NCBI GenBank assembly: GCA_018902385.1
Contig: JABSSW010000064.1
Location: 62,001-126,000, forward strand
DNA: 64,000 bases
From: Physcia stellaris
Lineage: Eukaryota > Ascomycota > Lecanoromycetes > Caliciales > Physciaceae
Reading direction: 5' to 3'
The first letter of the stretch is position 1. The number at the start of each line of letters is the position of its first letter. Below the pieces are notes generated by a model. That model did no database searches. It had not been told where the DNA came from and was given only the letters and a program-made list of their open reading frames with translations. Positions 15,194-26,420 of the stretch are shown piece by piece. A program made the translations under genes and the position numbers.

Positions 15194-15411
15194 TGTGACG
15201 AACGTATATCGAATTCAACATTTGACAAAATTAACATCGAATTAACATCGTTATTTTATTATATCGAATAATAAAATCGAAATTCGTCTTGACGCATTCA
15301 AGAAATCAAATTTTTTACATATGTTTTTACAAATTTTCATGTATTCGCTTTTCACTTCGATATTCTCGTGTAATTATGTAGTAATATCATATCATTGCAT
15401 AGCATTTCACA
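15194..15411 (+). repeat. 3' LTR of nested Gypsy element
   Basis: 218 bp, starting TGTGACGAACGT and ending GCATTTCACA, with TG..CA ends and closely similar copies at 37,289, 44,643 and 50,441. It is followed by ATTGC, which repeats the bases left of the 5' LTR. This copy keeps more CpT and ApG sites than the body of the element. Confidence 0.8.
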
Positions 15412-16158
15412 ATTGCATCACAATTTAAAATTTCGAAACGACAAAAATCGAATTTTTTCGTATAAACATGATTTATCAAATTAATTTTTCTTTTTGTAAG
15501 TATTATTTTCGATTCGTTTCAAATTTGATTCGCATTTTGTATATTAATTTTGATTTTAACGCATTTACGAATTACAGATTTTTTAATTTTTTTACGTCGT
15601 TTTTCTGTTAACATGATTTTTGTTCATGTTTGAAAAAAACGACGTATCGAAATCGAAATTCGAAAATTTTTTTTTAACGATTTGAACGAAAATCATTAAA
15701 TCGATTAATTTTTTGATTGTTCAAAAATTTGATCAACGAAAATAATTTTTTTTGTTTGTGCAAATTTCAATTTGATGATTTAATTTGTCATATTCGATAC
15801 AATTATTTTTGATTTGAATTTTTTTGAATTAACGAGCAAATCAACGATACATTCGAATATTTTTCGATTTAATTGATTCGTGATTCGAATTGATTTTGTT
15901 AATATTTTTTTTTATTTTTTTATTTTTGAATTTCGCAATTTTGAATTTTTCGTTTTCGTTTTCAAAATTGTCAATATCGAACGAGATTTTACGCTTTTTG
16001 AAAATTTTGAATTTTTTTTTAAAAATTTGAACGTTTTTCATACGTTTGAATCGTTCAAACAATTTCGTTTTTATAAAAATTTTCATCTTTTTGAAAAACA
16101 TGCAAAGAAATTTCAAACGTAATTCGTCACGAAAATCGTTGAATTTCATTGAATTCGT

Positions 16159-16212
16159 GAATTTGAATTTGAATTTGAATTTGAATTTGAATTTGAATTT
16201 GAATTTGAATTT
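16159..16212. repeat. (GAATTT)9 microsatellite inside a gag fossil
   Basis: Nine uninterrupted GAATTT hexamers. On the minus strand they read as alternating Lys and Phe within an open frame of the gag fossil at 15,841-16,308. It was probably a low-complexity dipeptide tract in the original gag. Confidence 0.9.
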
Positions 16213-16871
16213 AACAAACATATTTATTCGTTCAACATTGTAATTTTTAATCGATTGAATGTGATTTTGTTTATGTTTGCGATATTTTTTCAAAAAATTT
16301 TGTTGCAACGTGATTGTTCGTTCGATGTCGTTTTTTCAAAAAAATTTGAATTCGTTTTGAATATATTGTTTGTTTGAATGAATATCGATTTTTGCGTTTT
16401 TCATTTTATTCGCATTGTTTTGAAATTTGAAATAAATATTGACGTAAACGATTTTGATTCGATTCGAAAATTGAATTATATGATTCACGTTGTTTTGCGT
16501 GAATTGATTTTTCATTTGTTTGCAATATTTTTTTCATTTTTTATAGTTTTTTTTTTCGTATTGATCAGATGTAGCATTTATAATTTTCATGACGAAAAGT
16601 TTTCAAACGAAAACAAAAACAAAAACAAATAAAATAAAAATTGCAAATTTCGAACGTTCGACATTTCGAACTTGAAATTTGATTTTTTTTGTAATTTTTT
16701 TCGATTTGTTGTTTGTAATAAATCAATCAAAAAAATACGTCAATATTTTCAACAAATTCGAAAAGCAAATTATTGTCGAGATTTGACATAATGTATGCGA
16801 AATTACAAAAATAAATTTGTTAAATATACGAATTTGAATGACATCATTCTGAAATATGATAACGATTAAAA

Positions 16872-16969
16872 TGTGAAATTCGTATTAGAAATAATATAAT
16901 TTAATGAATTATTGACATCAAAAATGTATAATTTGAAAAATGTAATATATTGATTTATTAATAGTTACA
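16872..16969 (-). repeat. Short LTR (5' copy) of the outer Gypsy element
   Basis: About 98 bp, beginning TGTGAAATTCGTATTAG and ending AGTTACA, the partner of 6,046-6,141. It is slightly less mutated than its partner. The flanking bases do not give a clear target duplication because both sides are A-runs. Confidence 0.65.
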
Positions 16970-17099
16970 AAAATGTTATGACATTGACATAACTAATTAA
17001 ATGACTAAATGATTGTTTCGAAATCATAATGTCTTGACACGTGTAATATTTAATCAGCAATTTTTTTCTAATTAATCAATTCATTTTTTTTACATTACA

Positions 17100-20000
17100 A
17101 ACATTTGTATTATAATATATGATAATATCATCAAATTGTGTTTTGTATCATTCGATTGTTAACAAATTGATCAAATGTTTTTTTAATATTTATTTGTTAA
17201 AATATCAATATCAAAATCAATATCAAACGATTCGACACATTCGATCAATCAAACATCAATTCGTTCGTTCGCTCGTTCGCTTTGTCGCAATTTTTTTGTA
17301 TTTGACTTTATATTGCAATTTGATTTGCACGTGATTTACGAATTGTTTATATTGATTACAAATAGTCAACATAGTCGTCGTCTTCAACAATATTAACAAT
17401 TTGATTTATTCATTTCATCAAGCATCGAATTCTGTTCGAAAGTGAATGATTATTCATCAATTGAATGTTTTTTTGCTTTGTGAAACGAGTATATCAATAA
17501 TTCGTCATTTCAAACGTGCGTATTTTTCGATCATTGAACAGAAAATTTCGCATTCGCATCTGTTACAAATGATGATAAAATGAATTGCTCAAAACATTTT
17601 TTTTTATTTTTTTTTCTGTTTTCATCTTATTCGCAATTTTATCATTCGTTATTTGTTGTATTATAATTGTTTGTTTCAATTCGTTTGTTATAATACACTT
17701 GTTTGTTTCAATTCGTTTGTTGTTGTATTTTATTTTCAACAGGCTCGTTTGTATTTTGCAATTCGCATCTTGATTATTGTACATTTGTTTGATTTTTATT
17801 TCGATTGTTTCGTTATCAATTTTTCAAGTTGACATTTTTTTCAGTAAATTCGAATATAGTCAGCAGAGCGTTCAGATTGTACGATTTCAAAATTTTTGCA
17901 AACGTATCGTGATCACTCGAAGTATTCGAAACAAAAATTATTGTTCTAAACATTGTATTCAATTCAGTTAAATCAATTGATTTACGATTTCAATTTTTTC
18001 GATTTAAATTCGATTTCAAAAAATCATTTGATTGATTTACGAATTGAAAACAATTTCGTGTGTTTGTTAAAATTGTTCGAAACTTTTGCAACGTTATTAC
18101 AATTTATCGTAATTCGAAATATTTTTAGCAATTAATTAAAGAACGTCAACGTTCAACGTTTAACAATTTTGTGACGTTTTCGCATAATTCGTTCAGTGAC
18201 ACATCATTCAAATCAAAACTGTCACAAAAATCACAAAAAGTTTTTGTCAAAATTTCACAAATATCACGTCGAAACAAATCAATGATCAACACGAAAAACG
18301 TTTTTATTCGTTTCGATTTACGCTTTGTTTCGTCACAAACATCAAGTTATTCGTTTGTGATCAATTCATTTTTTCGACGTGTTACAAACGTTACGTTTGT
18401 TGACGAAATTATTTATCACGAATTCATTGAATCACAATTAACACGCAATATGATCGATTTCATTGTGAAACAATAACGTATTATTGCAATCATTGTACGC
18501 GAAACTATTCAAATTGTATTTCGTGAACGTGATGATGACGATGATAACGTTAAATCATTTGATTTATTTGATTTTTCAAAATCATCAAATCAAAATGATA
18601 ATATTGACAAGAATATCAAATGAAATTTTGCAAAGTTCGATTTTTTCGACTTTTATTACGATGACAAATCGTTTGTTAACGAAATAAATCTTATCGTTAA
18701 CATTGATAAAAATACATATTTTCGAGACGTACATCTATTCATTGTACGAGCAAAGAAAATGATTTTTACATGTGACGAACAACTAATTAAAAACAATTTG
18801 TGATTTAGTGTAAAGAATATTGCGTTGAAATGATAAACAAATGAATTGTTTGACGTCGAATTTCGAATGACTAAAATGATTATGATTAAACAAAAAAAAT
18901 TGTTTGAATGAATTAAAAACAATAAATTCAAACAATTTATTAACGTTGTCATGAATAATTTAATGTAACAACGATACACATTGAAAAATGTCGTTGTACA
19001 GCGTAAATTTCGTGAATACGCACAGAAAATTATTCGATTAATCAAAAATGTTGACATGATTAACGTATTCAATCAATTCGATTTCATTTACAATGACATC
19101 GACATTGATGTACGAGTTGATACGTTACGTCATTTTAAAAATAATATTATTATCAACGAAATATTTAACGATATGAACGAATTCAAACACGATTGATGAA
19201 TTAAAGTTGCTAAATTACGCAACAATATCAATATTCAGAATAGTCGTAATCAATTATTGAAACAGAACATTCGTTCATTACAATTCGATCAATATAATAA
19301 CAATCGTCAATCGCAATTTCAACGACAATTTTTTCAATTTCGTTATTCGAATAATGTTTATCAAAATCAGTTTTTTCAGTTTCGTCAAAACTATCAGCAA
19401 ACAAAATATCAGATTTACAAATCAATTGATTATTAAGTCAATTATTCAAGCAATCAAAAAAATCAATATTCAAACGTTCGCACGTTGTTTACTTCATCGA
19501 ATCGATTACAAATTACAATCGATTCAGCAAACGTCAACGCGTCAAATTTGAATTAACAACAATTTATGTTATCACGACAATTTTTTAAATCGCTCAACAA
19601 TACTCAACGAAACGATTATAATAATTATGATGAATACGCATAGCGTTTTCAAACAACGTATCAAATCAACGTGTTTGATGAAACGAATGAAAATAATTAC
19701 ATAAATGATATTAGCAATGTTCATTGATTATTTGAATATCAAAATATTGACGACAGCGTGCTCGTTTACGATGATCAATTAAATTTATTCGATGATTACA
19801 ATCAAAACGTTGAAATTGCACAAAATGTCAATTTTCTTTCATTTGTTACAAAAATCAACATTGATGCACACAATTGTATTTATTGTAACAATATTTTTAC
19901 GTTTAAAAATCAATTATTCAAACATTTACGCAATGCGTATTGATTTTTTGACACGTTTGAACACGTTAATCACGCAACAATACACGATCACATTGTATCG

Positions 20001-22003
20001 TACGTTGATCACGTTGACGTTATATCGATAATAAAATTATCATTTTCGTTTACGTCAAACATTAAAATTTTTCGCAAGAAAATTTACGAACTTTTACACG
20101 TTTTCTTTTCAATCAATCGTCGCGTTATTCAATTTATTGTACGTTTTGACGAAACTAATTCTGATTACGTTTTTCGTGAATATCAATACGATCAAATTAT
20201 CGTTAAATTAAATAATAGCATTGAAAACATGAAAATATGCATCGATATTGATTGCTTTATTACTATGATTGATCGCAAAGTTTTCACACAATTATTATTT
20301 AATGTATCGATGCAAAAGTTAACTTCATTTATATTTGTGCGAAATGTGAATGACAAAATTGTCAAATCAAACGAGTTCATGTTTGTTAACATGACGTTTG
20401 ATGAAATGCTCAAATCAAAACACGAAATTATTGACGTTATTGAAATTGAAATGTATTTTATTGACGATTTTGCAATTAACATGCTGTTTGTTAATGACGT
20501 TATTTATTCACAAAGAATCAAGATAAATTTCGAAAAACGTCATTTTATTATAATTAAATGTGAAAATCTTCGTGTATCAATTGATATGTTTAATCGAACT
20601 ATTTCGCACGTCAAACGTATTATTCGTTTTCGTCAAACATACATTTTACAATTTGATGATTTTGTCGAGATACTCGTTACGTATCACGATTTTTTTTCTG
20701 ACGATAAAGATTTTCTGTTCGAATCTCATTGTCAATACGATTTAAAATACGATGACGACGTATATGTTCACGTTATAAATAACAATTTGTTCAAAATGTT
20801 TGTTCGTAACGTCACATTTCAATTTATTACGTTTGCAAAACGTGCACGACTAGACATGATTATCGAATACAATCAAGTTGAATGTTATTTGACTATGTCA
20901 GAAAAATCGTACAAAATTGTCAATGATTAAATAAACGATCGTTCATGAAAAAAAACAATTGATCGTCAATTTTTTTACTTTTGTCGCAACATACGTTACA
21001 TTAAATATCGTTTCATTTGATGCATCGTCGCACGAATCGATTACATCGTCGAACGAATTCGTCGCATCGTTCGTATCGAGCACGCAATTCGTTGTATTTA
21101 TTGTGTTACAAATCGATTTTAATTTGAAACACGTGCTATTTAATGACGTTACAATGTATGAAATTGAAATGTTCGAACTAGCTGATTTAATGAACAATTA
21201 TCAGAACATATTTCGTGATTCTGATTTTACTGTAAATATATTTGAAAACGAGTGAATGTTTATCAATTTTAAATTTGAAACTGTATCTAAATTCAACAAA
21301 ATGTATTTTCTAAAAATCAAAAATCGCAATTTTATTGACGCTATTTTCGACAAATTACATCAGCAAAACAAATTGCACTGAATTGTTCAATTATTCAATT
21401 TTTGATGTCTGACGTGACATTCTCACAAGTCAAAAGAAACGTGTAATGATAAACATAAAAAATTTAAACGACATCATCGAAAACGATAATTATTTGCTAT
21501 TTTTGCAGTCTGATATTATAATAAAAATTGTCAATTCGTTTTACATTTTTATTATTGATATTGTTGATTGATTTCATCAATTCAACGTGCAACGCAAAAA
21601 TCGTCACAAATTTACTATTGTGATTCATCGTGAACAAGAAAAATTCAATGTAACTTTCATGAATGACAAAAACTCATTTTTCTATATGCAACGTCAAACG
21701 AACAAGCTATTACGTTCGTACAAGAAATTTGCTAAAATTTACGTGAATGACATTATCGTACATTTCAAAATTTTGCGAAAACATTTGAAACATTTACGCA
21801 CGCTTTTTCAAATGTTTCGTATTAAACGCATTAATTTAATTATCACGAAGTCGTTTTTAGCGTATTTTTTTGTTATTTTGTTAAATCAACGAGTTGATAA
21901 TTTAAACATGTTTATTATTGTTCAAAAAATAATCGTCATTATTTTTTTATGTTTTTCATTTAGTTTGCGTGATTTCGAAATTTTCATGAAATTTACGAAT
22001 TGA
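17100..22003 (+). mobile_element. Gypsy-type element fossil with zinc-finger gag (plus strand)
   Basis: Reading along the plus strand: gag-like frames (about 17,950-19,940), a classical-type zinc finger near 19,870 (CIYC followed by FKNQLFKHL), a retroviral-type aspartic protease in a 233-codon frame (20,229-20,930, beginning KICIDIDCF with IDRK), a protease to RT linker (20,959-21,255) and reverse transcriptase (21,587-22,003, with the YVND catalytic-motif region and a QRQ..LLRSY motif). The sequence changes orientation at about 22,010. The same family recurs on the minus strand at 50,667-57,230. Ends were not identified, and the copy is broken in several places though less heavily mutated than its neighbours. 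Confidence 0.7.
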
Positions 22004-22009
22004 TTACGT

Positions 22010-23700
22010 TCATCAATATCTCGTTACGCTCAACGTGTACAGTCGTTACAGAAACGTAAAATCACGTTCACGTTTTCGTTCGAAAATAAATCAAAATGTC
22101 GTTTAAAAACAATACACACAATTTGTTTATCAATTTTGCAAACATTTTGTTCATGAACAATTGAAAAATCGTCGACGCGTTGACAAAATCGAAAAACATC
22201 ACGACGTATTCGAAAAAATCGTATCGTGTTCGAAATGCGATTTTTCATTCGTCATTCGTTTTGATTTTTATACGATAATACACGTTTTTCAAATTTAATT
22301 TGATGAAATACGCGACGTTCATCAAACGATTCAATGTTTCATCAATTAACGATAATGAAATTTTGTTTTTGATCGTGATTGCATTCAAATTTCTGTAATT
22401 CACGCAAAATTTTAAATTTTTAATTTTTTTGAAAATGAACAATATCGACGTATTAATATCGACAATCGAATGTTTGATACGATTCAACGCAAAATTTTCG
22501 CGAATGTATTTTTGAAAAATTTTTAATTTTTTTTGAAACATATTGTACAAAAATTCGAAAAACGAAAATTTGTTCGATATTAAATCAATGACATAATCGT
22601 GTTCGTCGTGCGAAAAAAACGTGATCGTCGATTTAAAAAAAAACACATTTTCGAATGTTTGCAATTCGTTCGAAATTTCGATCGACGTTTCGTCGATTTT
22701 TTCGTATAATGTATATCAACGCGTACATTGAAATGATGTTATCGTTCAACATTGTCGTGAAATTTTCGAAAATGTTTAATTTCAATCGATTTTTTTTGAT
22801 TGTGTAACGTCACGTCATCGTGAATCAATGTACGTGTGAATTGTTTTTCATTATTCATGAAAAATTTATTATCAAAAAATACATCAAATTTTGAAACGAA
22901 TAAAATTTTTGCATCGAAATGAAAAAATTATTTTTGTTATCACGAACATTCATTTTTATTTGATACGTATTAATGAAAAATTTGTTTTCGACATCGAAAT
23001 TATTTATTTTCATGAACGTTTCGTCGATGTTTTGCAAATTTCATTTTTTTGTCAACGATTTCGAAATACAATTTATGTTAACGATCGAATTAAAAAAATG
23101 AATTTCATTTGCGATTGTCATTTTTCAAAAATATTGACGTTGACGCGAATGAATATGTCATTTGATTGAATTTTATGTAAATTCGTCACGACAACAACGA
23201 TTATCGCAACAAATTTTTTCAATTTTTCGAATCGTTTTTGATTTCGATAAATTTTAAAAATGTTTTGTTTTTATTTTTGCGAATCGCATTGACGTCGACG
23301 ATTGTTTTTTTTTGAAATAAAAACATTTTTTTTTTATGTTTCGATTTATCGTAATTGTAACAATTTCGATATTTTTTCGTCGACGAATCGACGTCGTTTT
23401 TTTTGTTTTTGTCAAATTGATTTTTCGTTTTATCAAATTGCGTAAAAAAGTCATTTTTGACGAAATTTTTGTTTTTTTGACGTTCACGATTTTCGAACGA
23501 AAAAATTTGCGAAAATCGAAAACGTTTTGAAAAATTTTGATAAAATGACGATCGTTTTGCATTGACAATTTTGATTAAAATTTTTTGACGAAAAAAAAAA
23601 CATTGACGTCACGTAAAAGCAATGTTTAAACGTTTTCGAAAATTTAATTTTTTTGTCAATCTGATCAAATGTCGATTTATGCAAAAATTCATCGAATTTT
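22010..23700 (-). mobile_element. Gypsy fragment, minus strand (gag, protease and RT parts)
   Basis: A 139-codon minus-strand frame at 22,245-22,664 shows the N-terminal half of Gypsy reverse transcriptase, with FCVNYRNLNAITIKN and RLMNVAYFIKLNLKNVYYRI motifs. Continuing remnants run to 22,030. Upstream on the same strand, protease-like (22,855-23,037) and basic gag-like (23,254-23,684) pieces follow in the expected order. It faces the plus-strand piece that begins near 23,700. It is broken many times and no LTR was identified. Confidence 0.6.
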
Positions 23701-26420
23701 TAAAATATATTATCAATAACAAAAAAATATTTATAAACATGAAAAAAAATAAATTCGATCAAATCATGATCGATTTTTGACAATTTCAAAAAATTGCAAA
23801 TTTTTTTGAAATTCGCAAATTTTTATCGAAAATTTATCGTAAAATACGCAAAAATGTCGCGTTCATTTTTCGAATTATTGAAAAATAACAAAAACGAAAA
23901 ACAAATCGACGAATTCATTTGAAACGACGAAACAATGAAAATTTTCAAAAAATTTATTCGCATGTTCATCGAAACGTTCATGTTAATACATTTCGATTTC
24001 AACAATCGAACAATAATTGAAATTGATGTTTCAAAATTCGTCATCGCAAAAATAATTTCGCAATTGATGAAAAATTTCGATATAAAAAATCAAACGCAAT
24101 GACATTTCGTCGTTTTTTATTCAAAAAAAATGATATTTGTCGAAATTAAATATTTAACGCACGATCAAAAATTGCTCGTTATCGTGAAAAATTTCAAACA
24201 ATAACGTCATTATTTAAAAAATAATCAATTTACGATTATCGTAATGTCGAATCATAACAATTTGAAATATTTTATGTTTATTACGTTTTTGAACAAACGA
24301 CAAATCAAATGAATTTTATTGTTAAATGAATATGATTTCGAAATCAAATACAAAAATAAAAATTTCAATTCGACAAACGAATTATTTCGACGTTCAAATT
24401 ACGAAAACGAAAACGAAAACGATAATATTTGTTTGTTCATATTGCAAAACAAATTTCGAAATATCGCAATTGCGAACATCGCGTTTTCAACGAAATCGAA
24501 ACAATGCGAAAAAATTTTTGACGAAAAATTTTCAAAAAAATTTTCAAAACGAAATTGTCGCGATATCGCAAACAATGCGTCGAAAAAAAATTGTTAAAAC
24601 GTGTGACAAAAAAAATTCGTACGAAAATTTATTTCAAAAATTTTTCAACAAAATTGAAAAATTGCAAATGTTCGACAATAAATACGTAAAACGTCGCGCG
24701 TTCATACGAAACGACAAAAAATTTAAAAATTGAACGTTAAATTCGAACAATATTTTACGATATTGATATGTTGTATATGTATCAAATGAAACAAATTTAA
24801 AAATCGAAATTTTGCGACGTTGTCACGACGATTTTTTTGCGAAACATTTCGAAATTGAAAAAATCGTTAATTTCATTCAACGAAAATTTTATTGAATGTA
24901 CATGCGAAAAAACATCGAAAAATACGAAAATCGTTTTTAAAATACATCGACAAAAAAAAATGCGCGATATGTCAAAAAACAAAAATTTCGATTATTATCG
25001 TTTTTACGAAAAATTGTCGAAATTGTCGATTTCGAAATAAATTCATCGAAAAAATTATTTTCTGTTTATCGATATAAAATCACGAATTATGCAAGCTGTA
25101 TAAAAAATTTTCATTCAAATAAATGAATCATTTAAAAAAAAAAATTCAAAAATAATAATAAATCGATATATGAAAAAATGATTAAGATTTACGTTTTTTG
25201 ATCAAAAAAATCAAGAAAAACTAACGGGAAGCGCGTAAAATCAACGTTATGAAAAAAATAATTTTATTTTTGAAAAACGTTTCGATATAATACGTGTAAA
25301 ATACATTACATAATAATTAAATAAAAAAAATTGCAAATTTAAAAATGACTTAAATATGTGAATAATTTGTTTTTCGCTCAAACGACGTCACTTTTTTTGA
25401 AAAAAATATAATTTATCGAAAAACATAATTTCAAATCGTGAATTTTTGTTCACAAACAATTTTTGATTAACATTATGTTATCACGCGAAAATTAAACGCA
25501 AATTTAATATCGTTTTTATTTACAAACAAATAATCAAACAAAAAAACAAAATTAAATTTTTGAATATTATTTGCGATATTTTTGCAATCACAAACAAAAC
25601 AATTGAATTTCGTTGTTGTTAATAATCGTTTTCGTATACAATTGCGCGAAACACGCGTTTATTGAATTAATTTCGTTTGAAATTTTGTTCGAATATATTT
25701 CAAATTTTAATTTCAAATTCGATTTTGTTCAACAAAACATTTCGACGACGAAACAAAAATTTCAAAATTTGTTCGATAAACGAAAAAAATTACAAAAAAA
25801 TTTGAAACACAATAATGAAACGCAAACAAAATGAATCAACAAAAAAACATTCGCGAAAACATACAATGTAAAAAACAAAATCATGTTGTCGATCAAAAAT
25901 TTAAAACAAATGCGATCAAAAAAAAATTGTTCGACAAATATATCGAATTTTTTGAAATTGAAAACGTTGTCGACACGCAAATTTATCGTTTAAAATTGTC
26001 ATTCAAATAACGTATTCATTCAATATTTCACGTGTTTTTATTCGAAAAATATTATATCAACGAATTCACAAAATCGTTTGCGAAAATAATTTTGATAAAC
26101 GATCACGAAAAATGAAAAAAAAAAAAAATTTCGACGTGAAAAAAAAATGTTTCGATATTTGATTCGTTGAAAAAAATATTCATCATGTGATAATAAATAA
26201 ATTTAAAAAAAAATTTGAATAACGTCGACGAAACGTTGACGACGTTCAAACGAAAACGTGTCGAAATTCAATTGTCATTTTTCGTCAAAAAAAAAAAACG
26301 ATCGTTCAAACGAAATTTTGCGAAATCAAATTTGAAATTCAAAAAAAAAAAAACGACGATTTGTAACAAAAAAAACGCAAAATGCGAATTTTTTTACAAT
26401 AAATTGTTTTACATGTAATA
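23700..26420 (+). mobile_element. Gypsy fragment, plus strand (RNase H and integrase parts)
   Basis: RNase H motifs are plain on the plus strand near 24,110-24,420 (VVFYSKKM, YLTHDQKLL, SNHNNLKYFM, EYDFEIKYKN). Integrase remains follow at 25,613-25,720 (VYNCAKHA..ELISFEILF) and an integrase C-terminal region at 25,880-26,100 (RLKLSFK..IHSIFHVFLFEKYY). A lysine-rich tail ends near 26,418. It is broken many times and no terminal repeats were found. Head-to-head contact with the minus-strand piece on its left suggests an inverted or nested arrangement. Confidence 0.65.

Larger units (their letters stand above)
10918..15411 (+). mobile_element. Gypsy-type element nested in the minus-strand Gypsy
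   Basis: A plus-strand copy with LTRs at 10,918-11,129 and 15,194-15,411 and a probable 5-bp target duplication (ATTGC at 10,913-10,917 and 15,412-15,416). Parts visible in order: a leader shared with 44,260-44,642 in inverse orientation, the C-terminal part of reverse transcriptase (about 11,760-11,930), RNase H (about 12,130-12,480, with a CNYEIYDK-type motif), an integrase zinc region (near 13,040, CHKCQR), integrase core (13,140-13,800) and a chromodomain region (13,840-14,260), then about 0.9 kb of 3' untranslated sequence. At 4.5 kb it is shorter than its relative at 37,289-44,858 (7.6 kb), and it is broken many times. It inserted after the outer element because it interrupts that element. 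Confidence 0.75.
6046..16969 (-). mobile_element. Gypsy-type LTR retrotransposon fossil with chromodomain, hosting a nested copy
   Basis: The element lies on the minus strand between two short same-orientation repeats (6,046-6,141 and 16,872-16,969) that I read as its LTRs. Parts recognisable on the minus strand, from 5' to 3': a gag-like frame with a simple Lys-Phe repeat (15,841-16,308), reverse transcriptase remains (about 10,000-10,850), the RT to RNase H join with an ILRHFD motif (9,353-9,631), the integrase core (7,871-8,095, VNRLTKM and ALCYVLKIKR motifs) and a chromodomain start ending FYYLIK (7,143-7,367). The Gypsy element at 10,918-15,411 sits inside it. Without that insert it measures about 6.4 kb, a normal Gypsy size. 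It is broken by many mutations. Its relatives in the window include the copy at 29,700-32,720. Confidence 0.7.
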
